Below, piece by piece: positions 9,901 through 21,900 of a stretch of DNA of 64,000 nucleotides (position 1 is the first letter of the stretch; every line of letters starts with the position of its first letter). The notes beneath the pieces are model-generated. The model did not search any database. It was given only the letters and a program-made list of their open reading frames with translations, and was not told where the DNA came from. Origin of the DNA: Primula veris (lineage: Eukaryota; Streptophyta; Magnoliopsida; Ericales; Primulaceae); assembly GCA_963682055.1 (NCBI GenBank), contig OY821745.1, positions 14,391,501 to 14,455,500 of the forward strand, given 5' to 3'. The position numbers and the translations under genes were made by a program.

Positions 9901-12900
9901 GGACATTGTTGTTAACAGTTTGCATCCATTTGTGATGTGCTTTTGTTCAAATTGTTAATTAAATGGAGTTAATGTTGGTTGGATTTATCCGAGTTGTGTT
10001 GATTTTGGGTGAATCTCTCTCATTTGGCACCTCTAGCAGATTCTCTTTGTTAGATAACTTGTTGGAAAGAGATTTTGTATTAAATAATATCGGGTTTGAT
10101 GTTGCGAAATAGGTAACTGAAATAGTACTTTTGTTTCAACTTGCGAGTACACTTGGGATATATTAGCTAGGGTTTTTTTTATGATAAGCTGACAGCGTGT
10201 TGACTTGCACCTCTTTTGTTTCTGCTTAGGGCAATGGATTTTAGATGTGCTCAAAAGGGGGTAGTACCTGGAGTGAGTGATCCTTGGAATGTCCTTGCGT
10301 TGCATGTGTAACATGTGTTTAAGGCACATGTTGCACTCCACGGCTTATAGTTTATAGCATAGTACCTAGAATCTTTACCGAGACACTTTTTTTTATTTAT
10401 TACATAAGCTATCCTTGATAGCATTTTATCTTTTGTTTTTTATTGCAGGTACGGGGCAGACATTGCTCGAGGGGTGGCCGAGCTGCACGCAGCAGGGATT
10501 GTCTGTATGAATATAAAACCATCGAATCTTCTCTTGGATCATAACGGTCATGCTATGGTTTCTGATTACGGACTTGCAGCAATTTTGAAGAAACCTTTTT
10601 GTCGAAAAGCTCGATTAGAGTGTGAGTCCTCCAGGATCCACTCATGTATGGATTGCACAATGCTAAGTCCAAATTATACTGCTCCAGAAGCATGGGAGCC
10701 AGTAAAGAAGGCTTTGAATCTCTTTTGGGAAGATGCGATTGGTATATCGGCAGAGTCAGATGCATGGAGCTTTGGGTGTACGTTAGTTGAAATGTGCACG
10801 GGATCAATACCGTAAGTGAATTTTTTTTAAAAATTGGGTTTGTTAAGATAGTGAAGTGTCAAGATAACATAATTTTGGAATTTTCTGTTTTGGTTTATTG
10901 CCTCATGAAACTTGGATTCTCCGTTTGCAGGTGGAGTGGCTTAAGTGCAGAAGAAATTTATAGAGCTGTTGTGAAGGCTCGGAAACAGCCTCCCCAATAT
11001 GCAAGTGTTGTGGGTGTTGGAATACCTAGGGATCTGTGGAAGATGATCGGTGAGTGCCTGCAGCCCAAGGTATCGAAAAGACCGACTTTCAGTTCAATGC
11101 TAGCTATATTCCTTCGGCACTTGCAAGAGATACCTCGCAGCCCTCCTGCCAGTCCTGAATAGTAAAGCTATTTTATTTTTCTGATTTTTCTTTCACATAA
11201 TCATTCTGTTTCAAAAATGATGCAATTGAATCTTAATTTCATTCCATGTAGATATCTGATATTTTGTCATTCTCGTTAATGATTTTTGTCGCTTGACTTG
11301 TTTTTTTCTAACGAAAAACTATACTGAATTGCCGTTTGTTGTCACTCTTTTTATAATTGAAACTTCTCTCAGTTTGGTAAGAAAATTAAAATATTTCGCT
11401 TCGATGATGCATTCAAGTATGTTCAGTCTAGGATCATTGACTGCCGAAATGGTGTTGCGAAACACAAACATAGACATCTACTAGATGCTGCTCGTACTTC
11501 ACTCTTTAATATGGAGGTTTCTAAGCATCTTTTGAGATATGCTATTTTCACTGCGTGTCATCTTATAAACCATATGCCTTGTCTGGTTATAGTTCATTGG
11601 GTCTCCTTTTTGTCTTATTTAGCCTGATATCAAGCCACTCGTATTTTTGGATGTCTTGCGTTTGTTCAAGAATCCATCACATGACGTGTCTTTCTTTGTT
11701 AATTTCGAACTCAAAAAAGTTAACGTTGTTATAATCCTGATTCTCGTCGTAACATTATGGGTGTAGATGTTACCTTTTTGAGTCTACTTAATGACCGTAC
11801 CACTATATCTTCTTTGTCTGATGGTGTTGTTCTTTTTTTGTTCCTTCCCATTCTTCTGTTCCATCCAACTCAGATGATGTGCATTGTTCCTTACATAGTG
11901 GTAGGCGTACTTCTACCCAACAAATCATATTGCCAATTTGATCTCTGATTCGTGTTTGGATTCCTTTGTTTGTGCCTTTCGTTCAATTTTCCTGCCATCT
12001 TTGTATAAAGAGGCACATTGTTTGTCTGGATGGAAGCTTGATATAAACGAGGAGATGAGTACACTCCATTATAATTACATATGGGGACTCCCAATATTAC
12101 TGTCATGAAAAAAGATTGTTGGTTGCGTATTTATACTATAAAATATTAACCAGATGGTTCTGCTGAGCAATTGAAAGCTTGCCTAGTAGCCAAAGGCTGT
12201 AGTCAGACGTATGGTTGATTAGAGAGATGTTTTTTCTCCCGTTGCTTGTCTTAATTAGGTCCGAATCCTTTCTTGTGGTTGCGGTAAGTTGTAATTGGCC
12301 TTTGTATAAACTTATATTCGAAATGCCTTCTTACACGGTGAACTTCAAGAAGAGGTTTGTATGGACCAACCACCTAGTTATGTTGCTTTAGGTAGTGAGC
12401 ATCTTGTTTGTCGACTTCGTCGTACTTTATATAGATTAAACCAATCTCCTCTGTGCATGGTTTGATCGGTTCTGTTATGTTGTTTGTTATTATGGTTTTC
12501 ATCGATCTTATCAGGACCATTCATCATTCACTCGACAAAGATCTTCGGGTGTTATTGTTTTTACTGTGTATGTAGATGTTATTATTGTTTTGGAGACGAT
12601 GCAAACGATATTGTTCAGTTTAAGTGTTGTTTAAGACAAAATTTTTATACCAATGATATAGGTTTTATAGGCTGATTATCGCCATGTCTTATACTGCCTC
12701 TGAGATGTTATGGGTTCATTTGCTTCTTCATGATTTTGATGTACGCGACTGGCTGATGCCTTTGTATTGTGAAACCGGCCAACTATTTTTATTGCTAATT
12801 ACTTGGATTTTCACGAGAGGACTAAACGTATTGAGGTTCACTGTCACTTCATTCATTATATGATTATTTGAAGGATCTATGTACCCCGTCCCGTATATGC

Positions 12901-15900
12901 GCTTGAGTGTCAGTTGGGAGATGTTTTGATCTCTCAATTTTTTTTATAAGACGTGTTCCAAGATGGCATTTTAATTTGTATATTCTAGCTTGAGCGGATG
13001 CTAGAAATTTTAGTTTATTTTTCTATTCTTGTTGCCTTTTTTAGTGGTCATTAAAATTTGGAGGATGTACTACGAAATATTGTTGTTTGGGCTGATATCA
13101 TAGGTATGTGGCTGAAGGTCATGACTAGCATACCACATTATTTTTCATGTACTCTTCTGACTGTTATGCTATGTGTTTCCTGATGTTGTCTTAACGTCTC
13201 CCTGCTCTTTGGATGTGTGTCATGCTTTCAGCTTATATTTCATCTTTATGTGTTTTTCTTTTTTATAATACAGTGAATTGGCCAAATTTTCTGGATCAAA
13301 TGCGATGGAACCACCTTCGTCTTCTATTGTAGATGTGTTTCAAGATAATCATGTTCTTCTACATCGGCTTGTATCTGAAGGCAATGTGTCTGGGGTCAGG
13401 TAAGTTTTCAAGTGTTGTACTTGCTTCAGATGGTGAAGAGAGATCTGCAATGTGCCCTACTTGATCTGTTCTTTTGCGTGTGTTTCTGCAGGGAATTTCT
13501 TGCAAAAGCTGGTGCAGTTACCGGTGGCAATAAGCTATCTTTACTATTGGAGTCCCAGAATGCTGATGGCCATACTGCTCTACACTTGGCGTGTAGACGT
13601 GGAAACGCCAAACTTGTTGAGGCCATATTGGAGTATAGCGAGGCTAATGTTGATGTGTTTGACAAAGATGGTGCTCCTCCACTTGTGTTTGCTTTGGTTG
13701 CTGGGTCCCCAGAATGTGTCCGTGCTCTCCTCAGAAGAGGGGCAAATGTTAGACCGAGGTTGAAGGAAGGATGTGGCCCATCTATCTCACATGTGTGTGC
13801 TCTGTATGGTCAACCAGATTGCATGCGTGTATGTACTTTTACATCTTTCTATTATATCCCTTTACATTTGTCATACTGGCCAAATTCAGGTGTATTTTTT
13901 TTAGTTCAAGAAATAAAAAACTAAAGCAATGAATCAAAAGACGATGAATCCGGAAGATTAGTTAGATGTATGGTGTATATACTTTATTCAATGCTGCAAA
14001 ACTGCACGCTGCAATTATGTTTTATAGCCATGGTTGCTTACTTAGTAAATAGTATCATTTATTGGGGGTACAAAGTGCCATGCACCTTTTTCTTTCTTGA
14101 TCCTAATCCTCTAATTTTCTTATGTCACAGGAATTACTACTGGCCGGGGCTGACCCTAATGTAGTTGATGATGAAGGTGAAACCATTTTACACAGAGCAG
14201 TTGCAAAGAAATACACAGAATGTGCTGTTGTCATTTTGGAACATGGAGGTTGTCAATCAATGGCTATGCCGAACTCAAAAAATTTGACGTAAGTACTTGT
14301 ATCCTCACTTCTGAATTGCTGTTTACTGAGACTTCATTGTTGTTGTGGTTTGACATTTGCAACTGACACACATGCAGCTAGGATAAGAAAAGCGACCGGT
14401 TATTTTTAATTTTTTTGGACTTCGTAGTTGTAGTAAACATTTCGAGCTTAGTTGTTTTCATTTAAGTGCTTCCAGAAACTTTCTTCTTCTTTTGGCTACT
14501 GGTGCTATATATGACTGCATTTTACATTCTTGATGGGAAAATTGTTAAAAGCCATGAGAGATGAATAGCATAGATTGATGATATTTTTCCATTTGATATT
14601 TCGCTTATTTCTCTCCTGAAATTAACCAAAAAGGGTGATTACTGTAGACAAATAATTTGCTCCTTCTTTATCCTTTACAAACATACGGACTTTAATAATG
14701 CAAGCCTTACTGGTATGATTTTAAAAAATGATACAATAGACCACCAAATGCAGCACTAAAGTTCAACATCCGGGTATGTCTAAGATGTGGATATATCGTG
14801 TAAAAATAAAAGTAATGAGAATTGTACCATGAGATTAACCTGCTTCATAGACAAAAAAAATGATAAACTAAAAATGGAAAACAAATATGTTACATCAAAT
14901 AGGCAAAACAATTACAGGCTGTGTCGACAACAAAGTTAATAAAATTAGCCAACATAGTAATCTATCTAAAAGAAACAACCCTCGTTACCTCTCTCTAAGT
15001 TATCTATCTAAATCAATACAACGCTTATGTCTTCTACCTTGAAAAAGTAATCCTAATCCTTCTATCTATAGACTTTCAAAGTGGTCCAAAACCTTTCAGG
15101 AACCTGTTTCTGGGTTGCTCTTAAGCCTCATTGGAAACACTTCCTAAATTAATCATGGAGCAACGTTCTAATACCTTGGTCACAAGGAATCCGATTAAGG
15201 AATTGTTTCCTAACCACTAAGCTCTTAAAACGGGTATTTTAAAGAATTTAGAGCAACATTGATTTCAACATGTGACCAAGTAGATATGACGCCTTGGATC
15301 AAATCAGGATAATGTTTTTTGAGGGACAAAATTGGAACATTATAAATACGGCAGATGAATAGGTTATAATTTGTTTATACTCGGGGTTTAATTTAGTTTT
15401 ATCTTATGTATTAAATTTGAACCATTTAATACTGAATTTGAATTGAAGAGATGCAGTTTTTCCAAAATATCACAGAATTTAGCATATAAGTGTCCGTTGA
15501 CATCCGGTTCGCCCACCTTTTGACTTAAGTACACGTTAATATTGTCTTCACTAAAATTTAATTTTTAAAGCAAACCCGAGGCACGAAGCTATGCGCGGGG
15601 CTCAAGAGGGGTCGGGCCACCAGTGGTATATTGTAGACGACCTTCCCTTGCATAATTCTGAAAGAGGGTGCTTCCATGACTCGATCCTGTGACTTCTAGG
15701 TCACATGACAATAACTCTAACGCTGTGCCAAGACTCGCCCTCATTAAAATGAACATGTTTGATAAATTTAATAAGATTTAATGTACCATATACTAATATA
15801 AATTATGCCATAGCCTATCCGTATCCCCAAGTTTATAATTATATGTATATAGGAACTGGTATCATATCGGATTAGATACCCTATCCTCTGTATTGTATTC

Positions 15901-18900
15901 GTATTTGTATTTTGCAAGATAGGGTACTAATGATTAGAGAGTGATGTTTATTTTGTTTTAGGTATGATAATTACATTTTTCAGAATTGGTGCATAATTTT
16001 TTGGTCCAACGCAATGCATACCTGGTTTCTGCTGCCTAGATTATAGCATTTGGTACATTATATATTTCCCAAAATTTTTTACTCACACGTAAGAAGTATA
16101 TCATAGTCCACATCACACAGCGACCGCATTTGGCCAGGTTAACAGCTTGCATGTGGTGTATTTAATTGATGAGAGACTTCTAATATGCCTTGCAGTCTGA
16201 CTCAGGACATATCTTTTACAAGTTTACGTGAGGCTGATGATCTCTACGATTTTCTAAAGTTAGATTCTTACGTTTGATTTAGCAAGAAATGTCGTAAGAA
16301 CAATTGTCTTTCTTTTTATGTGTCTTAACTTAAGTTTGATTATGGAGTTTTATGATGGTGCAGACCTTTGCACCTCTGCGTAACAACATGGAACGTTGCT
16401 GTTGTCAAAAGGTGGCTTGAAGTTGCAACGGAAGGGGAGATTGCTATTGCTATTGATAAGCCTAGCCCCATCGGCACCTCCTTGTGTATGGCTGCTTCTT
16501 TGAAGAAAGATCACGAAACTGGTACACCTTTGATATCATACAAAGTGCATTTTACATAAATTCTAATAGATATATCGGAGTTGCTAACGAGTGCCCCGGG
16601 GCATCGTTCAAGCATTTAATATCTTTCCAACTTTCCAAATTCAAGTTGCATTTAATACAAATATTGTTGTACTTATACCATAACATTATTGCATTACCAA
16701 ATTTGTTTCTTTGATGTACCTAAGTTGTGGAAAAATTATTAATGAATTACTATAAAAAATTAAGTGCAACAAATAACATACATGCTTAACCAATGCCTAG
16801 GGGGCATTGGTTAACTTTTCCCTAGATATATTGGAGAAGCTAGTAAATTGAAATAAGTAACTTTAGTATACCTGTTAATACACGTGCTGTTATCCTTCAA
16901 CTATCTAGATTTTCTTCTCTCTGCTTCTATAATTTTTTTAAGAATTCGTTTATTGACTTTTCTTCTAGAGGGACGAGAAATGGTACAAGCCCTGCTTGCT
17001 GCTGGGGCTGACCCAAGTACCCAAGATTTTCAACATGGTCGAACTGCACTACATACTGCTGCTATGGTCAATGATGAGTTACTGGTGAAGGTAAGTTTCA
17101 GAGCTTCACTTCTAATCTCAACTTAATCTTTCTTGGATCACTTTATTTCTCACTTTGCGTGCTTGACTTTTAACTGTCTTGTTGTGGTTGTTATATTGAA
17201 TGCATTCGCTTTGCTTAACCATCATCACCTGCTAGAAAGTTCTACAACTTTTGTATAATATTTTCACTGTCACTTACATTGGCCTGCAGATTATTCTCGA
17301 CGCAGGAGTTGATGTCAATATAAGGAATGTGCATAATACAATACCTTTGCACGTAGCACTAGCAAGAGGTGCCAATTTATGTGTTGGATTGCTTTTATCT
17401 GCCGGGGCTGATTACAATTTGCAGGTTTCATTTTAATCATTCATCATACAATTTCTATGATTTCATGTATTTTGTTCCACATCGTAATTTTGATATCCTC
17501 GACGATATCTTTCTTCAAGCTATTTCTTAGACACCTTTCCTCTGGAAAACCATTAACTGGTTGAAAATTTAAGTACTACTTGATTCTTTCATAAATAAGA
17601 TCATAATATGTTATTCGGAAGAGAACTTCTTCCGTCTTTGTACTAATAAAATGAACACCTCTTTCTCCAATCTCTAGTTTTCTTTATACTTTAGTAAAGA
17701 ATTCTTGTACCATTAGGATAAATATTTTACACTTGGTTTTGGTCTCGTATTGTTGGAATTGTCCCACATCGTTTAGGCATTGTTAAAGCCAAGCATTAAT
17801 ATAAGCTCCTCTCCTTCCTACTAATAGGCCTTTTAGTGGGGAATGGACGGGCTTCTACATGGTATCAGAGCCAAGGCTAAGCCGGTTTGTATGATGGGCC
17901 ACCTCCACCCAATTTATTGATTGTACTCGTTGGGCTTATCGGAAATTGACCAACCCACGAGTGAGGGGGAGTGTTGGAATTGTCCCACATCGTTTAGGCA
18001 TTGTTAAAGCCAAGCATTAATATAAGCTCCTCTCCTTCCCTACTAATAGGCCTTTTAGTGGGGAATGGACGGGCTTCTACATGGTATTAGAGCCAAGGCT
18101 AAGCCGGTTTGTATGATGGGCCACCTCCACCAAATTTGTTGATTGTACTCGTTGGGCTTATCGGAAATTGACCAACCCACGAGTGAGTGGGAGTGTTGGA
18201 ATTGTCCCACATCGTTTAGACATTGTTAAAGCCAAGCATTAATATAAGCTCCTCTCCTTCCCTACTAATAGGCCTTTTAGTGGGGAATGGACGGGCTTCT
18301 ACACGTATTCTATATTTTTTTCCCCGATTAGATCACATTTCAGCTTCGTCAGAAGTTGGGAGTGATAAATCGATCTATTGGCCGGATTTGATAATTGGCT
18401 GTTCAGACTTTTAGACCGCTTTATGCTTTGTAGCAGTTCTGCTTGGTAATGCAATTGACCAACTCATGTTGCATTGTCTTTTTCACCAGGAACAGCCGAA
18501 CTGATACATAACCTGTCTTATTATATTAACTGATTTTTATTTGAATTATTTTAGGAATTATTGCTGCTTATACCTATGAAAAAAATATAATAAAAGAAAA
18601 GGGAATATAGATGTGCTTCTATCCAAAATATCCTTGAAATTCACTTATAGCACCAAATAGTAAGAGTGGATATTTCAGTTTCAAAGAAGAATATAAAGAA
18701 AGAATGTCAGAAGAAGAATTTTTGCAACTGAAGCTTGCATGCGTTAATTCTTCAAAAGCTCCACTAATTTATTCCCTCCCCATATGTTGTAGTGGGCTGG
18801 TAATTATTTTCTAAAGTAGGAAGTCCATGACCCTATAAGAATGCCGATGTTTGGAAACTAATTGTGGTTGGGAAAATGGATTGTACCAATACGATACATG

Positions 18901-21900
18901 ATTAACTAATAAATTTTAACAGTTTTCTCGTCAAATAATTGTTACATTACTCTTGTTTTTCTGTATGTGCAACTTTTAAATGTTTGATTTTTATGAACTG
19001 CTTTAAGAGTTTGGTTACTGTTGTCAGGACGATGAAGGTGATAATGCTTTCCATATAGCAGCTGAAGCGGCAAGAATGATACGTGAGAATCTCGAATGGA
19101 TCATTGTTATGCTTAACTATCCAGACGCAGCTGTTCAAGTTAGGAATCACAGGCAAGAACGGATCTGAATAATCACTTTTTCCCCCTGCACTGTCTCCTC
19201 TTGTTAGGACTGCTAATCTGTTGGGTGTCTCTTTCTAATCTTTTCTGACAATGGATAACAGCGGAAAGACATTGCGTGATTTCTTAGAGTCTTTGCCTCG
19301 TGAATGGATTTCTGAAGATCTGATGGATGCTCTTGTTAGCAGAGGCGTTCATCTATCTCCTACAATGTGAGTTGATAGTAAAAACTTCTTATAAGTAAGG
19401 TGAAGACAGAAATAATGTGTTATTAAGCTTATATTTCATCAGAGGGAATTACATCATTATATACAAGTTGGAGACAAACTAGTCTAGGAAATGTACCTAA
19501 TTACAGGACTAATTAACACCCTAAGAATCAGTAATTACAATAACTACAGAATATATCTATACTGTACAAAGATATTTCCTTATATAGAAGATAACATAAT
19601 CTCCATTTATTCTGTAATATTTTCCAAATATTCCAACGCTCCCCCTCAAGCTGGTTTAAGGATGTCTTCCATAGTCAGCTTGCTAATTAACTTGTCGAAC
19701 TGCCTTTGAGGTAGTCCTTTAGTAAGGACATCAGCAATTTGTTCTGTAGTAAGTAAATAAGGTATGCAAATTAGTCCGTTTTCAATTTTCTCCTTAATAA
19801 AATGCTTATCGACTTCGACATGCTTCGTTCGATCATGAAGTACTGGATTATGAGCAATGGAGATAGCTGCTTTATTATCGCAGTAGATTTTCATGGGAGA
19901 TGGATACGATACTTTTAGTTCTTCTTGTACTCTCTTGATCCATAAAACCTCACAAATTCCATGCGCTAGTGATCTGAACTCGGCTTCAGCGCTACTCCTT
20001 TCCACTACATTTTGTTTTTTGCTTCACCAAGTGACAAGGTTTCCTCCAATAAATGTACAATAACCAGAGGGAGAGCACCTATCGCTAACGCTCCCTGCCC
20101 AATCAGCATCAGTATATGCTTCGACTTGTAGGTTGCCACGTCTTTTAAAGATTGTCCCTTTTCCCGGAGATCCCTTTAAGTTTCTTAGAATTCTATATGT
20201 TGCATCAAAATGTTCTTGCCCAGGCGCATGCATAAATTGGCTGACCATGCTTACGGCAAAGGCTATATCTGGACGAGTGTGTGATAGATAAATCAATCTC
20301 CCGACGAGTCTCTGGTATTGCTGTATGTTCAATACGTCATCGGCTTTAGCAGGTTGTAACTTAAGGTTAAGTTTAATAGGAGTTTCAGCCAGCTTACAAC
20401 CAAGTAAACCCGTTTCATCAAGCAAATCAAGTATATACTTTCGCTGGTTGACGAAGATACCTTCTCTTGATCTAGCAAATTCCATTCCAAGAAAGTATTT
20501 TAACGTACCTAAGTCTTTGATCTCAAAAATTGTTGCCAATTTTCTCTTTAGACATCTCAGTTCTTCATCATCATTACCCGTCAAAATTATATCATCTACG
20601 TAAACGATGAGAATCGCAACCTTGCCTTCTTTGTTGTGCTTGTAAAACATTGTATGGTCAGCCTGACTTTGATAATACCCGCAACCTTTCATAGCTTTTC
20701 CAAAACGTTCAAACCATGCCCGAGGAGATTGTTTTAAACCATATAAAGACTTCTTCAACCTGCAAACTTTATTAGGTCCTTGTTTTCCTTGGAATCTCGG
20801 TGGAATATTCATAAACACTTCTTCTTCTAAGTCACCATTTAAAAAGGCATTTTTTATATCTAACTGATACAAAGGCCAATTAAAATTAATAGCTAAAGAC
20901 AACAAGACTCGAATTGAGTTTATCTTAGTGACTGGGGCAAACGTCTCCTGGTAATCAACTCCATAGGTTTGCGTAAAACCTTTAGCAACCAATCGTGCTT
21001 TATATCTTTCGATATTACATCAGCTTTATACTTCACAGTAAAGACCCAATTACAACCTACAATTTTCTTTTCTTTAGGTAAGTCCACTATTTTCCAAGTA
21101 CCGCTCCTTTTTAAAGCATTCATCTCTTCCATAACCGCAAATTTCCAGTTCGGATCATTCAAAGCATCCTGAATATTTCTCGGAACAAACACTTGTGTAA
21201 TTTTTGAGGTAAATGCTTTATGAGAATGAGAAAGATTTTGATAAGACAAATAATTGGCAATAGGATATTTAGGAAATTGTGTACAGGTTCGAGTTCCTTT
21301 TCTAATAGCTATAGGAATATCTGGATTTGATGAAACATTTGGTAAAGAAGTTAAAGGCGGACTAATAACTGAAGGATTACTTATAGTGGTAGGATTACCT
21401 GAGGAAATATGGGTACCATCCCCCGGAGATTCGGACTGAGCAGACTTTGATGAGATTTCTTTCTAACATAAACCTGAAGCTCAGTGTTTGAATTTTTCGG
21501 ATCTGTCTGTGGCGGTTCCTGTTCCGAAGTACTTACGACAATTTTTGGTATCACTTGACTAGAACTTCTATTAACTTCAATATTTTGAATGGAGTTTTCA
21601 TGGTTTTTTATTTCTAAAATAGGAAGAGGGCAAGCACTGCTAGACGAAGGTTTAGTAGTTAAAATTGCATTTGGTAATGACAGAAGTGGTAAATCCCAAA
21701 AATTATCATTATTTATTTCATTCTCCCCCTGAAGATAATTTTTCTGAAAAAACGGTTTATTTTCCAGGAAAGACATATCCATACTAATATGAGTTTTTTT
21801 CGTTTGAGGATTAAAACACTTGTACCCTTTTTTATTTGGTGCATACCCTATAAAAATGCATTTTTCAGCTCGAGGGTCGAGTTTTGATCCAACATTGTTG

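Noticed and set aside
11158..11162. TAG directly after the KEG kinase-like domain, suggesting a short RING-kinase protein
   Set aside because: The stop spans a GTAAAG donor; splicing to 13274 restores the conserved linker and ankyrin region in phase.
15640..15742. Possible tRNA gene from a B-box-like sequence
   Set aside because: No cloverleaf or anticodon arm could be drawn; the whole block fits a tRNA-derived SINE.
17751..17859. Cassandra element with 5S rRNA promoter
   Set aside because: The LTR start is similar in style, but I see no 5S internal promoter boxes.
17751..18303. CRISPR-like or simple satellite array of 222 bp units
   Set aside because: TG...CA units, primer binding sites, purine tracts and a 5 bp target-site duplication identify LTRs of a TRIM.
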